From Parasedimentitalea huanghaiensis (GTDB taxonomy: Bacteria > Pseudomonadota > Alphaproteobacteria > Rhodobacterales > Rhodobacteraceae), in assembly GCF_009753675.1 (NCBI RefSeq), contig NZ_WQLV01000008.1, positions 1-64,000 of the forward strand: DNA of 64,000 bases, given 5' to 3'. A model generated the notes under the pieces. The model had not been told where the DNA came from. It ran no database searches and saw only the letters and a list, made by a program, of their open reading frames with translations. Position numbers and translations under genes: made by a program. How positions within the stretch are numbered: the stretch's first letter is position 1; each line of letters starts with the position of its first letter. Below, piece after piece: positions 51,596 through 62,020 of the stretch.

Positions 51596-51608
51596 TGAAC
51601 TGCGTTCA
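51596..51608. promoter_or_regulatory. TetR autoregulatory operator
   Basis: TGAAC-TGC-GTTCA is an exact palindrome 15 bases upstream of the TetR start and matches the three sites at 50910-50979. Confidence 0.75.
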
Positions 51609-51643
51609 GAAATCAAATAGCACTAACCTCGGCCGTGTTGCAA

Positions 51644-52009
51644 TCAGATCAAGCCACGCCACCGCAACACCACAATGAACAGTGCAAAAACAACCAACAG
51701 CGAAAACGCCATACTGCCCAGAACATCCAGCACCCGGCCTTTGCGACGGTCGGCCAGATCAATCGATTTCAGATGGGTTGTCACCTCTCGCGCGGCTTTA
51801 CGCAGGGCGGGTTCATCCAATGTCAGCCGCAGCTTGGGGTGATCCATCAGCGGGATCGCCTGGGCCAATACCATTCCTTGATTAAAGATCCGCCGTGGCA
51901 GTCGTCGACGCGCCTTTTTTAGCGCCGCAACCAGATCCCCAGAAGCATGTTCGCGAGATTTGAGCAATTCCTGCACCTCGGCAATCTGTTCTGCAATGCT
52001 CTGGGCCAT
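51644..52009 (-). CDS. Small protein with C-terminal membrane anchor
   Basis: A 121-residue product: a charged helical N-terminal part (IAEQIAEVQELLKSREHASG) and one C-terminal membrane segment (MAFSLLVVFALFIVVLRW). The ATG at 52009 has GGGAGAGAG upstream. It is conserved in position with PspA/TetR in related bacteria only by my impression; no family is assigned. Confidence 0.6.
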   Translation of the reverse strand: MAQSIAEQIAEVQELLKSREHASGDLVAALKKARRRLPRRIFNQGMVLAQAIPLMDHPKLRLTLDEPALRKAAREVTTHLKSIDLADRRKGRVLDVLGSMAFSLLVVFALFIVVLRWRGLI

Positions 52010-52111
52010 GGTGGCTCTCTCCCTGTCTGGCTTTTCGCGCCACATTACCTGCTGAAACTGAGGTGCTCAATGGGGCTGGCAGCTTTGTCCGCACGGCGTT
52101 ATCACGGTGGC

Positions 52112-52870
52112 ATGTTGAACACGATCACTCATGGCACTGCCACCGACAAACCACCCCTGCTGATTGCCCATGGCCTATATGGTTCAGCGCGCAATTGGGG
52201 GGTTATCGCCAAACGCCTCTCAGACGAACGTCTGGTCGTCGCGGTAGACATGCGCAACCATGGCCACAGTGATTGGACGCAAACCCACAGCTACCCAGAG
52301 CTGGCCGAGGATTTGGCTGAAGTCATTGCCGCACATGGTGGAACCATGGATGTTATTGGCCATTCGATGGGCGGCAAGGCGTCAATGATGTTGGCACTCA
52401 ACCATGCCAGTTGCGTAAACCGCCTGCTGGTCGCTGATATCGCACCCGTGGCCTACACACACAGCCAGATCCAGTTCATCGAAGCCATGCGCAGTATTGA
52501 CCTTGCCACGCTAGAACGGCGATCACAGGCCGAGGCACAACTGGCCGAGGCTGGTGTAGACCCAGCTTTGCAGAGCTTTTTCACCCAGTCCCTGGACCTT
52601 CCAAACCGTCGGTGGCGTCTAAACCTGGATACATTGGCCGATCAAATGCCCAATGTGATGTCGTTTCCACAGACTGATGCGGTCTGGGATGGGACAGTTT
52701 TGTTTTTATCCGGAGCCACATCTGACTATGTGAGGCCCGAACACCGAGGCGAGATCCGCGCCCGTTTTCCACAAGCGCGGTTTGCCAAGATCCCTGACGC
52801 AGGTCATTGGCTACATGCCGAAAAGCCGCGCGAGTTCGAAGCCACCGCGCGGGCCTTTCTAAACGCTTAG
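52112..52870 (+). CDS. Alpha/beta hydrolase (YbfF-like esterase)
   Basis: A 252-residue alpha/beta-hydrolase: oxyanion-hole motif LLIAHGLYGSARNW (~15-28), nucleophile elbow GHSMGG (Ser near residue 88), acid in FLSGATSDYV and the catalytic His in DAGHWLHAEKP. It resembles YbfF and related thioesterases/esterases; the substrate is unknown. The ATG at 52112 gives the standard N terminus; upstream ATGs in frame overlap the divergent gene. Confidence 0.85.
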   Translation: MLNTITHGTATDKPPLLIAHGLYGSARNWGVIAKRLSDERLVVAVDMRNHGHSDWTQTHSYPELAEDLAEVIAAHGGTMDVIGHSMGGKASMMLALNHASCVNRLLVADIAPVAYTHSQIQFIEAMRSIDLATLERRSQAEAQLAEAGVDPALQSFFTQSLDLPNRRWRLNLDTLADQMPNVMSFPQTDAVWDGTVLFLSGATSDYVRPEHRGEIRARFPQARFAKIPDAGHWLHAEKPREFEATARAFLNA

Positions 52871-53049
52871 GTCTGAATAATCTGCCGCGCAACCAGCCAC
52901 GACACCGGCACAGCAATCAGGGCCCCAATTGCTGCGGCACCAAAAATCGCCGGGACCGAAATCAAACCGGCCACCAGAACAGTAATCACGCCGACCCCAG
53001 CCAAACTGGTGGCGATCAGCGAATAAAGAATAGAGGCAAGGCGCAACAT
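52867..53049 (-). CDS. 60-residue membrane protein
   Basis: A product with two membrane segments (ILYSLIATSLAGVGVITVLV and AIFGAAAIGALIAVPVSWLV), of a small family common in Rhodobacteraceae and often wrongly labelled CTP synthetase. AGGAG lies 8 bases before the ATG at 53049. It overlaps the convergent hydrolase gene by 4 bases. Function unknown. Confidence 0.7.
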   Translation of the reverse strand: MLRLASILYSLIATSLAGVGVITVLVAGLISVPAIFGAAAIGALIAVPVSWLVARQIIQT

Positions 53050-53183
53050 GGGGCTCTCCTGTATTGTGAGCAACTCATTTGCCCGCAGCCTAGCTCTTCT
53101 TAGGCGCGGCGCCTTGATCTCGATCACCTTTGTAGATCTGGGATGATCTAACTTTGCAGCAACAAACTTCGATGTCTGAATTC

Positions 53184-55781
53184 TTAATATGCATTTATTT
53201 GCCGCGGTTCACTTCGCTCTAACGCAACCTGCTGCCAATCACCGTCTTCGTCTAAAGACCAACGCGATAACACCTCCAGCAGGTTGGCTTTTCGGATGGG
53301 CTTGCTCAGGTAATCATCCATTCCGCATTCTAAATATATTTCCTTGTCCCCAACCATGGCATTTGCGGTCAGTGCAACAATTGGGCAAGTTCGCAATCCA
53401 ATTTCCTTTTCATAGGCGCGGATCTCATTTGTCGCCTCTATGCCGGTCAATTTGGGCATCGATATATCCATCAAAACGAGCTCGGGATGATGGGTCACAA
53501 ACTGGTGCACTGCATCACAGCCGTCCTGCGCAAACAGGATTTCGGCATCTACTACTTTCAACATTTTCTGAAGCACTAACCTGTTGGTCCGGTTGTCATC
53601 TGCTACCAGTATTTTCTTCGGCACAGACTTAATTTCAACATCAGCCTCAGGCTCAGCCAAATTATAGTCGGTCAGAGTACCTGCCTCTTGATCTGCATTC
53701 TGAGACAGGAGTTCCACATTTTCCGCAGTTTTCAAACTGCATCTAAACGTGAAAGATGACCCCTTGTTGACTTGGGACTGCACTGAAATTTCGCCACCCA
53801 TCAAACGGGACAGATCAGACGCAATAGCCAGGCCCAGCCCGGTACCACCAAAGTTTCGGTTCTTGCTCCCGTTTACCTGGGCGAACCTGTCGAAGATATG
53901 CCTGAGCTTGTCATCCGGTATACCAATACCGGTGTCATGCACCGCGATCTCCAATGCAGCGTCCCCTTGTGTCGACGTCCCGGAAACCTGAACTGTCACA
54001 CTCCCGCTTGAAGTGAATTTCTCTGCGTTTCCAACAAGATTTGTAATGATTTGCCGGATACGCCCTTCATCTCCAATCAACAGCTTTGGCAGGTCTGGAT
54101 CATAGTCCATCACCAGGTCGACGTTTTTGGTCGCCCCGCGCTGTGACAACAGATTTAGAATGCTCTGCACCAGCTGCTGAAGATCAAATACACCTTCATC
54201 CAACTCAACTTTTCCGGCTTCCAGTTTCGAAAAATCCAAAATGTCGTTGATGATCACCAACAGGGACTGACCGGAATCCGCAATGGTTTGAACAAACAAT
54301 TCCTGCTCCTCATCCAGATCAGTTTCCAACAACAACGAACTCATCCCCAGGACGCCATTCATAGGGGTGCGAATTTCATGGCTCATAATTGCTAGAAACT
54401 CAGACTTGGCCACATTACCAGCTTCGGCTGCAATCGAGCGTTCCACAACTGCCGCCTCAAGTGCCTTTTCACGGATCATCGACTCCCGGAAAACGCATAG
54501 GGCCCGTATCATCTCTCCAACTTCGTCGCGGCGCTCATGTCCTGTGATCGGGTGCTCCACATCGCCCTTTGCAAGGCGCCTCATAGAACTGGTAACGGAC
54601 TTGATTGATTTCCCGATGTAAGAGCCGATGATCCCGGCCAAAGCGGCACCCAGCGCAACGGCTGCAATCACTGAAATCAACAGGACGACCTTGGTTTTGT
54701 GAAATGTCAGCTCATTCTGAGAGCTGCGCAGGTCCAGCAGCCTCGCTTCCTCAGTTGTAAAGGCTGACATGATTTCTCGAAATTGGTCAAAGAACATTTT
54801 CCCACGGGCCTCGCCCACAAGATTAGCCATGTCATCCATCGTCTTTGCGATACCTATTTGCTGGCGTAGCTCCATGGCAGGCTCAACGATTTCAGTGCGC
54901 CACTTTGCATTAAGCCTCTCAATTTCCTTTACGCGAATGACATGAGTACGATTGCTGCTGACAGCCACAGCCAGCTCGTTGACAAACTGGTCAAAAGATT
55001 CCTGCCCGGTTTGATACGGCTCAAGAAATTGAACATCACCGGCAAGCAGATAGCCGCGCATCCCGGTCTCCATGTCAACTGCCGCAGCTAGGGTACCGCG
55101 TGCCAACTCGATCACATGATGTGACTGATCTTGTAGCTGTATAATTGTGTCGGTCAAAGGGACGTTAGATGTGGTCTCTGCCTGGGATTGGGAAATCGCC
55201 GCCACGCGTTCCTGAAGAAGCGCCTCTTCAGCGTCAACAAACGCCTTGATCTGGAGCCGGAAGGTATCAAAGTAGAGTTTTCCTTCGCCCTCTCTGACCA
55301 GCTGCGCCATCGTGTTCATTGTTGCCGCGGTATCAATTTCACGCCGCAGCAGAATTTGCGGCTCCGCAACCTCTATTTGCCACTGTCTCAGAACCTGCTC
55401 AGCCTCAAGCAAATATTCCAACTGGCCCGGATCATCCCTAAGCTGCTCTTTTAGCAGGGAGAAATTTTCATAGAATGCGCCTGAACCGGCTCGATACGGG
55501 TCTAAAAAGGAATCACTGCCCGCTAACAGGTAACCGCGCATACCGGTTTCCATATCCACCGCCGCAGCAACAAGCGTTTCGGCCTCAGCTATAACAACCT
55601 GAGTTTCCTCTACCCACTTTGCTGTCTCGGACATGCGGGCAAGGTTCACGCTGGCGATAATGCCTATCGCGATAGTAAGAACCAAAGGTACAGCAGCCAC
55701 CAACACAACTTTGGTCTTGGCGTTCAAGTTCGAGAGCGAGAGACGCTTGAACAGCCCCGCTGGGCGTTTTCCATCCGGCAT
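53184..55781 (-). CDS. Hybrid sensor histidine kinase with two CHASE3 domains
   Basis: An 865-residue membrane sensor. A first membrane helix (~24-47) is followed by two consecutive CHASE3 sensor domains, each with the signature [17 protein letters not shown] (~residues 68-84 and 227-243). A second membrane helix, HAMP (~380-430), HisKA with phospho-acceptor H468 ([12 protein letters not shown]) and HATPase follow ([20 protein letters not shown]). A C-terminal receiver has D772 (LVLMDISMP). No partner response regulator is adjacent. The start at 55781 is preferred; an ATG at 55832 would add 17 residues. Confidence 0.9.
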   Translation of the reverse strand: MPDGKRPAGLFKRLSLSNLNAKTKVVLVAAVPLVLTIAIGIIASVNLARMSETAKWVEETQVVIAEAETLVAAAVDMETGMRGYLLAGSDSFLDPYRAGSGAFYENFSLLKEQLRDDPGQLEYLLEAEQVLRQWQIEVAEPQILLRREIDTAATMNTMAQLVREGEGKLYFDTFRLQIKAFVDAEEALLQERVAAISQSQAETTSNVPLTDTIIQLQDQSHHVIELARGTLAAAVDMETGMRGYLLAGDVQFLEPYQTGQESFDQFVNELAVAVSSNRTHVIRVKEIERLNAKWRTEIVEPAMELRQQIGIAKTMDDMANLVGEARGKMFFDQFREIMSAFTTEEARLLDLRSSQNELTFHKTKVVLLISVIAAVALGAALAGIIGSYIGKSIKSVTSSMRRLAKGDVEHPITGHERRDEVGEMIRALCVFRESMIREKALEAAVVERSIAAEAGNVAKSEFLAIMSHEIRTPMNGVLGMSSLLLETDLDEEQELFVQTIADSGQSLLVIINDILDFSKLEAGKVELDEGVFDLQQLVQSILNLLSQRGATKNVDLVMDYDPDLPKLLIGDEGRIRQIITNLVGNAEKFTSSGSVTVQVSGTSTQGDAALEIAVHDTGIGIPDDKLRHIFDRFAQVNGSKNRNFGGTGLGLAIASDLSRLMGGEISVQSQVNKGSSFTFRCSLKTAENVELLSQNADQEAGTLTDYNLAEPEADVEIKSVPKKILVADDNRTNRLVLQKMLKVVDAEILFAQDGCDAVHQFVTHHPELVLMDISMPKLTGIEATNEIRAYEKEIGLRTCPIVALTANAMVGDKEIYLECGMDDYLSKPIRKANLLEVLSRWSLDEDGDWQQVALERSEPRQINAY

Positions 55782-55832
55782 TGATGCAAGTCCCTTTTCT
55801 ACCCTGACGAAAAGACAGTGCACCCCGAACAT

Positions 55833-56246
55833 TAACTTTTCCGTTTAGAGCGGCAAAGGCCCGGCTCTCGGTACCTCCGAGCTTGACTGTAAATTTATTT
55901 ATGTATTTCAAATGGATAAATCCAATACAGAGTGAGATCACTCAATTGGCACGCCCAGAATCCGCAATTTATTTATCGGAGTTTTTACCTTTTCTCCAAA
56001 CGCGTCATCAGTTTCTCACACCATGTGTCAGTTCGAACTCAACATTTTAACGTTGGCTTTATCGCGGTTTCTCAGGGAGCTGCCGTTAGTCCAACAGGGC
56101 ACCTGGCCACACTGCGCTGGAAAACGCCCTAATCACCGGCTCTGGTGGGGCTTTGTGCAAGCATCTCAACAAATCAAATCGGGAAAACAACAAGAAACGC
56201 CGCAAATCATTGATTTCATTCAGAAAAGAAACAAGAGATATTTTCT
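55833..56246. other. Intergenic, no supported gene
   Basis: About 410 bases between the kinase and the tRNA gene. Possible short frames lack an RBS and family signatures. I see nothing further. Confidence 0.5.
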
Positions 56247-56333
56247 TGGTACGGGCGACGGGACTCGAACCCGTAAGCTACTGAAAGCGAGGGATTTTAA
56301 GTCCCTTGTGTCTACCAATTCCACCACGCCCGC
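56247..56333 (-). tRNA. tRNA-Leu (anticodon UAA)
   Basis: An 87-base class II tRNA with encoded CCA. The acceptor GCGGGCG pairs with CGCCCGT. The anticodon stem AGGGA/TCCCT surrounds CTTAAAA, giving anticodon TAA. A variable arm is present, and the T arm ACGGGTTCGAGTCCCGT is canonical. It is intact, and there is no sign that it serves as an attachment site here. Confidence 0.95.
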
Positions 56334-56425
56334 ACGTGATTTGGCTCGCAAATCACTTGCTTAGGTCTACCGGGGCCTGATGGCAGGGACAATCCATTTT
56401 GTTGCCTTTTCCGCGGGAAATTTCG

Positions 56426-57028
56426 CTATAAATCGATATCCTTGGTAACATTTGGTGCCAAAGGCCCACCCGGAGCTGCAAGGCCACGTTCTGGCAGCCA
56501 TGGATTTAGCGCCAATGCTGCTTGCAGCGCAGCGCGGGCCTCATCAGTGCGTGACAGGCCCAGCAGCGACAAGGCACGGCCACTCATCGCGGCCACATGT
56601 TGTGGAGACAATTCTAGTGTTAGGTTTAGGTCTACCAGCGCTGCAGCAAAATCCTGACGTAGAAAATGCACAAAGGCACGTTGATTATACCCTTCGGCAT
56701 AAAGTGGGCAATACGCCGTCAATCTGTCAAAATCCTCCAACGCGCCCGTTAAGTCATACCCAGACCTGCGCGACATGCCACGGTCAAGCACCGCCTGCGC
56801 CTGCTCATTGGGCGCCTGAGCCCAGAGTTCCCACATCTGGTTGGATATCAGTCGGGCCGCCCTTTCGGTCTCGGCCGCTTGGATCTGTTGGAACAGCATC
56901 TCAAATGAAGCAGAGTGATCCGGGGCCTGCGGACAGTCCTGCGCGCTCACCAGTTGAGCTGGCAGAAAAACGGCAGCGCAAATCGATATTAGACGGGGGC
57001 CAAAAGCCAGAGAGGAAAAACCAGACAT
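56426..57028 (-). CDS. Exported TPR protein
   Basis: A 200-residue protein with a signal peptide (LISICAAVFLPAQLVSAQDC, cleavage near 29) and tetratricopeptide repeats from ~75 to 180 (DLTGALEDFDRLTAYCPLYA; QDFAAALVDLNLTLELSP; SRTDEARAALQAALALNP). A periplasmic protein-protein adaptor; the partner is unknown. Confidence 0.82.
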   Translation of the reverse strand: MSGFSSLAFGPRLISICAAVFLPAQLVSAQDCPQAPDHSASFEMLFQQIQAAETERAARLISNQMWELWAQAPNEQAQAVLDRGMSRRSGYDLTGALEDFDRLTAYCPLYAEGYNQRAFVHFLRQDFAAALVDLNLTLELSPQHVAAMSGRALSLLGLSRTDEARAALQAALALNPWLPERGLAAPGGPLAPNVTKDIDL

Positions 57029-57104
57029 GGTTTAATGCTGTGCTCAAATGGGTAACTTTCAAGTCAACTTACCGCGCGGTCACGTTGCCACCGGTTCAGC
57101 CCCC

Positions 57105-57581
57105 CTATTCTGGTGCCAACGCCCCGTCATCTTTCACTGCCTGCATCGCCACATATGTCGAAGTCGACGCAACATTCGGCAGGGTTGATATTTTTTCCGC
57201 CAAAACCATCCGATACTCGGTCATAGACCGGGTGCGGATCTTGAGAAGATAATCAAAATTCGACGCAATCATATGGGCTTGTTCAATCTCGGGCACCCGC
57301 GCCACCGCAGCGTTAAAGGTGGTCAGCGCATTTTCTCGGGTATCGTTCAGACGCACCTCAACGAAGGCAACATGATCAAGGCCTAACCGCACCGGATCCA
57401 CCAACGCGCGATAACCAGTGATGACCCCTTCAGACTCCAGCCGCTTCAGCCGTGTTTGCGTCGGCGATTTTGATAGTCCGATACGACGCGCCAAATCAGC
57501 AATGGAAATCCGCCCCTCGCCGCCCAGAACATTCAGAATCGCCTGATCAAAGCGATCAAGTTGTGAAAAATCCATTTGCAT
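57105..57581 (-). CDS. putR: Lrp/AsnC-family regulator of proline use
   Basis: The product (157-159 residues) has an Lrp helix-turn-helix (FDQAILNVLGGEGRISIADL, then ARRIGLSKSPTQTRLKRLES) and a C-terminal RAM domain (VEVRLNDTRENALTTF). It is divergent from putA with 115 bases between, exactly the putR/putA arrangement of alphaproteobacteria, where PutR activates putA in response to proline. Several Met codons at the start make the exact N terminus uncertain. Confidence 0.85.
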   Translation of the reverse strand: MQMDFSQLDRFDQAILNVLGGEGRISIADLARRIGLSKSPTQTRLKRLESEGVITGYRALVDPVRLGLDHVAFVEVRLNDTRENALTTFNAAVARVPEIEQAHMIASNFDYLLKIRTRSMTEYRMVLAEKISTLPNVASTSTYVAMQAVKDDGALAPE

Positions 57582-57696
57582 CGCTAAGGCCTCGATTTTC
57601 GATACGATCACCCTACAATCACAGATATTCAGGCGAATGTCCCGAAGATTTCCCAGTATTGGTTATATAACACTTATCTTATTCGGAGTTCCCCCG

Positions 57697-60600
57697 ATGT
57701 CACACCCGACCGCCCTGCGCCACACCATTGATACAATGACCTACGCAAATCAGGACGATCTTCGTGATCAACTGGTCGCTACAGCAGCGCTGAGCGAAGA
57801 GGACCGCGCCCGCATTTGCGCCAATGCCGCAGCGCTGGTCCGTGACATCCGCGGCCATTCGGCACCGGGTTTGATGGAAGTTTTCTTAGCTGAATATGGA
57901 TTATCCACCGACGAAGGCGTGGCCCTGATGTGTCTGGCCGAGGCCCTACTGCGGGTGCCGGACGCAGAAACCATCGATGCATTGATCGAAGACAAGATTG
58001 CACCGTCGAACTGGGGGAAGCATCTGGGCAAATCCTCTTCTTCACTGGTCAATGCCTCAACCTGGGCGTTGATGCTGACTGGCAAGGTACTAGACGACGA
58101 ACGCAGTCCCGTGGGAGCATTACGCGGCGCTATCAAACGTATGGGTGAACCTGTCATCCGCACTGCCGTAAGCCGTGCCATGAAAGAAATGGGTCGTCAG
58201 TTTGTGCTGGGCGAAAGCATCCAGTCCGCGATGAAACGCGCATCCGGCATGGAGGCTAAGGGCTACACCTATTCCTACGACATGCTGGGCGAAGCTGCCC
58301 GTACAGAGGCAGACGCCGCCCGCTATCATCTCAGCTACTCGCGCGCCATTTCTGCAATTGCCGATGGCTGCACCAATACCGATATCCGGGAAAACCCCGG
58401 CATTTCGGTCAAGCTTTCTGCCCTGCACCCCCGGTATGAACTGGCGCAAGAGGTCAGCGTAATGCAGCAGCTAGTTCCGCGTCTCAGCGCTCTGGCATTG
58501 TTGGCCAAGGCCGCCGGCATGGGGCTGAACGTCGATGCCGAAGAAGCCGATCGCCTGTCCCTGTCGCTCGAAGTTATCGAAGCTGTGATGGATGATCCGG
58601 CACTAGCGGGATGGGATGGGTTTGGCGTTGTTGTGCAGGCCTATGGCCCCCGCGCTGGGTTGGCCATTGATGCACTGTATGACATGGCAACGCGCCACGA
58701 CCGGCGCATCATGGTACGTCTGGTCAAAGGCGCCTATTGGGACACCGAAATCAAGCGGGCTCAGGAATTGGGCATCGATGGCTTCCCGGTGTTCACCTCC
58801 AAGCCGCTAACCGATGTGTCTTACATCGCCAATGCACGCAAGTTGCTCGGCATGACTGATCGCATCTATCCCCAGTTTGCCACCCACAACGCCCACACAG
58901 TCAACGCCATCCTGCACATGGCGCAACCCGACCAACCATATGAGTTTCAGCGCTTACATGGCATGGGCGAAACGCTGCACCAGATGGTACTGGAACAGAA
59001 TCACACAAAATGCCGGATCTATGCACCAGTTGGCGCACACCACGACTTGCTGGCCTATTTGGTGCGGCGCCTGCTGGAGAATGGCGCCAACTCCTCCTTT
59101 GTAAACCAGATTGTAGATGAAGATGTCCCACCTGAAGTGGTTGCTGCAGATCCATTTGATATGATCGCAGACGTCACCCGCACCATTGCCACCGGCCCAG
59201 AACTGTTTGCCCCCGACCGCGTCAACTCCGCTGGCTTTGATCTGACCCATGCCCCGACGGTGCGACAAATCGATGAGGCCCGCACGCCCTGGCTGACCCA
59301 CAACTGGAGCGCCGCGCCCCTGCTGGCCGAAGATGTCGCAACAGATGCAACCGTGGATGTCATCAACCCGGCGGATCTATCGGTGATTGGCCAAGTGAGT
59401 GAAGCCAGCAAAGACGACATCGACCTAGCTCTTGCCAAAGCCTCCGTTTGGGAGGCACCAGCTAGCACCCGTGCCGAAGTGCTAAACCGGGCCGCGGATC
59501 TGTACGAAGAAAACTACGGCGAACTGTTTGCCTTACTGACTCGCGAAGCCGGTAAAACACAACTCGATTGTGTATCCGAGCTGCGCGAAGCAGTGGATTT
59601 CCTGCGTTACTACGCGTCTCGTATTCCCCAAGCAGAGGCAGCCGGTGTGTTCACCTGCATTGCACCCTGGAACTTCCCACTCGCGATCTTTTCTGGTCAG
59701 ATCGCAGCCGCGTTGGCGACAGGCAATGCTGTTCTGGCTAAACCAGCAGAGCAAACACCCCTGATAGCCTATCGCGCCGTGTCTTTGCTGCATGAGGCCG
59801 GCGTACCCCGCACCGCCCTGCAACTCTTACCCGGCGGCGGCGCTGTTGGGGCAGCCCTGACCTCTGATCCCCGGATCAAAGGCGTAGCCTTTACTGGCTC
59901 AACCGCCACCGCGCTAAAAATCCGTGCCTCTATGGCCGACAATCTGCGCCCCGGCACGCCGCTGATCGCAGAAACCGGCGGGCTGAACGCAATGATTGTT
60001 GACAGCACTGCCTTGCCAGAACAGGCCGTTCAATCCATCGTTGAAAGCGCCTTTCAGTCGGCAGGCCAGCGGTGCTCCGCCCTACGTTGCCTGTACCTGC
60101 AGGAAGATGTCGCTGATGGTGTGTTGACCATGCTGACCGGCGCAATGGAGGCCCTGCAGCTTGGAAACCCCTGGCAATTGAGCACAGACAGCGGCCCGGT
60201 GATCGACCAGACTGCCCGAGACGGTATTCAGGCCCATATTGAAACCGCCCGCGCCGAAGGCCGTTTACTGAAACAAACCCTGCCCCCTCAAGAGGGCACC
60301 TTTGTCGGCTCTGCGCTGATCGAAATTCCAGGCATTTCTACGCTCAAGAAAGAGATCTTTGGCCCGGTCCTGCATGTGGTTCGGTTCAAAGCCAGTGATC
60401 TGGACCAGGTCATCGATGACATCAATGCCACCGGCTATGGTCTAACTTTTGGTCTGCACAGCCGTATCGACGACCGGGTGCAACACATCACCGACCGCAT
60501 CGAGGCGGGCAATATCTACGTCAACCGCAACCAGATTGGTGCTGTGGTTGGTAGTCAACCATTTGGTGGCGAGGGTCTCTCGGGAACTGGCCCCAAGGCT

Positions 60601-61101
60601 GGTGGCCCCAACTATCTGGCGCGGTTCTGCGCCCCCGACCACCAACACAGTGGCGCCCAATGGCAGTCCAGCCAGAGTGACCTGCCCAACCCAACTGGCA
60701 CTCCGGCCAGCCCCAGCAGCAGCAGCCTTCCCGGCCCGACTGGCGAGAGCAACCGTCTCACACTTTCAGCCCGCCCTCCTTTGCTCTGCCTTGGCCCCGG
60801 CCCTGATACGGTCTTGGCCCAGACCAGTGAAGTCACGGGGCTTGGTGGAACGGTTATTCAGACCAGTGGCCAGATCGACCCGCAACGGCTGATCCAAATT
60901 GAGGGTATTTCTGGTGTATTATGGTGGGGAGATGAGGAAACCGGCCGCGCCATCGAACAAGCATTGGCAAAACGCTCCGGTCCGATCCTGCCGCTCATTT
61001 TTGGCATTCCTGATCGCGCCCGAGTGTTGGGCGAGCGCCATATCTGCGTTGACACAACCGCCGCTGGCGGCAACGCAGCCCTGTTGGGTGGCGCAAGCTA
61101 G
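57697..61101 (+). CDS. putA: Bifunctional proline dehydrogenase / P5C dehydrogenase
   Basis: The 1134-residue enzyme oxidises proline to glutamate. The FAD-binding proline dehydrogenase barrel covers ~100-480 (MVRLVKGAYWDTEIKRAQEL, then FATHNAHTVNAI). The aldehyde dehydrogenase covers ~530-980 with E759 (IAETGGLNA) and C793 (AGQRCSALR), 34 residues apart as in E. coli PutA. It lacks the N-terminal ribbon-helix-helix, so it does not repress itself; regulation falls to PutR. A Pro/Ser-rich linker precedes a small C-terminal domain. GGAG lies 10 bases before the ATG. Confidence 0.95.
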   Translation: MSHPTALRHTIDTMTYANQDDLRDQLVATAALSEEDRARICANAAALVRDIRGHSAPGLMEVFLAEYGLSTDEGVALMCLAEALLRVPDAETIDALIEDKIAPSNWGKHLGKSSSSLVNASTWALMLTGKVLDDERSPVGALRGAIKRMGEPVIRTAVSRAMKEMGRQFVLGESIQSAMKRASGMEAKGYTYSYDMLGEAARTEADAARYHLSYSRAISAIADGCTNTDIRENPGISVKLSALHPRYELAQEVSVMQQLVPRLSALALLAKAAGMGLNVDAEEADRLSLSLEVIEAVMDDPALAGWDGFGVVVQAYGPRAGLAIDALYDMATRHDRRIMVRLVKGAYWDTEIKRAQELGIDGFPVFTSKPLTDVSYIANARKLLGMTDRIYPQFATHNAHTVNAILHMAQPDQPYEFQRLHGMGETLHQMVLEQNHTKCRIYAPVGAHHDLLAYLVRRLLENGANSSFVNQIVDEDVPPEVVAADPFDMIADVTRTIATGPELFAPDRVNSAGFDLTHAPTVRQIDEARTPWLTHNWSAAPLLAEDVATDATVDVINPADLSVIGQVSEASKDDIDLALAKASVWEAPASTRAEVLNRAADLYEENYGELFALLTREAGKTQLDCVSELREAVDFLRYYASRIPQAEAAGVFTCIAPWNFPLAIFSGQIAAALATGNAVLAKPAEQTPLIAYRAVSLLHEAGVPRTALQLLPGGGAVGAALTSDPRIKGVAFTGSTATALKIRASMADNLRPGTPLIAETGGLNAMIVDSTALPEQAVQSIVESAFQSAGQRCSALRCLYLQEDVADGVLTMLTGAMEALQLGNPWQLSTDSGPVIDQTARDGIQAHIETARAEGRLLKQTLPPQEGTFVGSALIEIPGISTLKKEIFGPVLHVVRFKASDLDQVIDDINATGYGLTFGLHSRIDDRVQHITDRIEAGNIYVNRNQIGAVVGSQPFGGEGLSGTGPKAGGPNYLARFCAPDHQHSGAQWQSSQSDLPNPTGTPASPSSSSLPGPTGESNRLTLSARPPLLCLGPGPDTVLAQTSEVTGLGGTVIQTSGQIDPQRLIQIEGISGVLWWGDEETGRAIEQALAKRSGPILPLIFGIPDRARVLGERHICVDTTAAGGNAALLGGAS

Positions 61102-61114
61102 CACCATAACCCCT

Positions 61115-61144
61115 TGACGCTGGGCTATTTTCGGCCCAGCGTCA
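61115..61144 (+). terminator. Perfect 11-bp hairpin before the rhomboid start
   Basis: TGACGCTGGGC (61115-61125) pairs perfectly with GCCCAGCGTCA (61134-61144), loop TATTTTCG. It ends 4 bases before the next ATG, where an RBS should be. It could end the putA transcript or mask rhomboid translation. Confidence 0.6.
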
Positions 61145-61148
61145 GATC

Positions 61149-61925
61149 ATGTTTCCTTTACGTGATCACAATCCTTCCGGCCGTACACCCTATGTCGTCT
61201 ATACGCTGATGGCGTTGAACATTCTGGCCTATGCCTTCTACACCATCAGCTTCGATACCGAGAGAGAGTTGGCGCAGTTCTATGATGCCTACGCCCTGAT
61301 CCCTGCAGAGATCGATATCTCACGTAGGTTGTCGCCACTGGTAAGCTCTATGTTCCTGCATGGCGGGTTTATGCACCTGGCCGGCAACATGTTGTTTTTA
61401 TGGATTTTCGGCGACAACATGGAAGACGAGATGGGCCATCTGCCGTTTCTGGCCTTCTACATTGCCTGTGGCATTGGTGCAGGCCTCATCCACGTGGCCT
61501 CGGCCCCCTGGTCCCATGTACCGACGATTGGTGCCTCTGGCGCGGTAGCTGGCGTAATGGGGGGGTATCTTTTGCTGTTCCCTCGCGCTCGCATCGATAT
61601 ATTGCTCATCCTCATTATCTACTTCCGCATCTTTGCAATCCCAGCCTATCTGATGCTGGGCGTCTGGCTCGCAATGCAATTCATTGGATCGCTCAATTCC
61701 GACCCCAGCCAGGGCGGCGTGGCCTATTGGGCCCATACCGGTGGGTTCGCTGTTGGGCTGTTGTTGACGGTGCCTTTATGGGTCAAACGCGGTGCCCGCG
61801 CATTTTGGGGCAAAACCCATGGCCAGCCACCACATCCTCAAGCCAAATACAAATACAGTGCCAGTCGCATCCCTCGACTGCCCCGCAAAAAGCCGGGGCG
61901 CTCGCCCTGGGGCAGTGATCGTTGA
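61149..61925 (+). CDS. Rhomboid-family intramembrane serine protease
   Basis: The 258-residue protein has about six membrane segments, catalytic S130 (TIGASGAVAGVMGG) and H196 (AYWAHTGGFAVG), and the HLAGNMLFLWIFGDNMED block. A basic, Pro-rich cytoplasmic tail of ~45 residues follows. It should cleave membrane proteins within the bilayer; substrates unknown. There is no separate RBS: the hairpin described above occupies that place. Confidence 0.9.
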   Translation: MFPLRDHNPSGRTPYVVYTLMALNILAYAFYTISFDTERELAQFYDAYALIPAEIDISRRLSPLVSSMFLHGGFMHLAGNMLFLWIFGDNMEDEMGHLPFLAFYIACGIGAGLIHVASAPWSHVPTIGASGAVAGVMGGYLLLFPRARIDILLILIIYFRIFAIPAYLMLGVWLAMQFIGSLNSDPSQGGVAYWAHTGGFAVGLLLTVPLWVKRGARAFWGKTHGQPPHPQAKYKYSASRIPRLPRKKPGRSPWGSDR

Positions 61926-62020
61926 AATCACCGGTCCACCTTCATCTAGCCCAAAATATCCCCGCCGGAGGCTCCCCCAATGGCGCCGATCGCCACCTTA
62001 GCGGGTAGCACAGCTCCAAA

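Noticed and set aside
56247-56333. tRNA-Leu as phage attachment site
   Set aside because: No integrase of the tyrosine or serine type is present in the window, no repeat of the tRNA 3' end was seen, and the prophage is of the transposing type.
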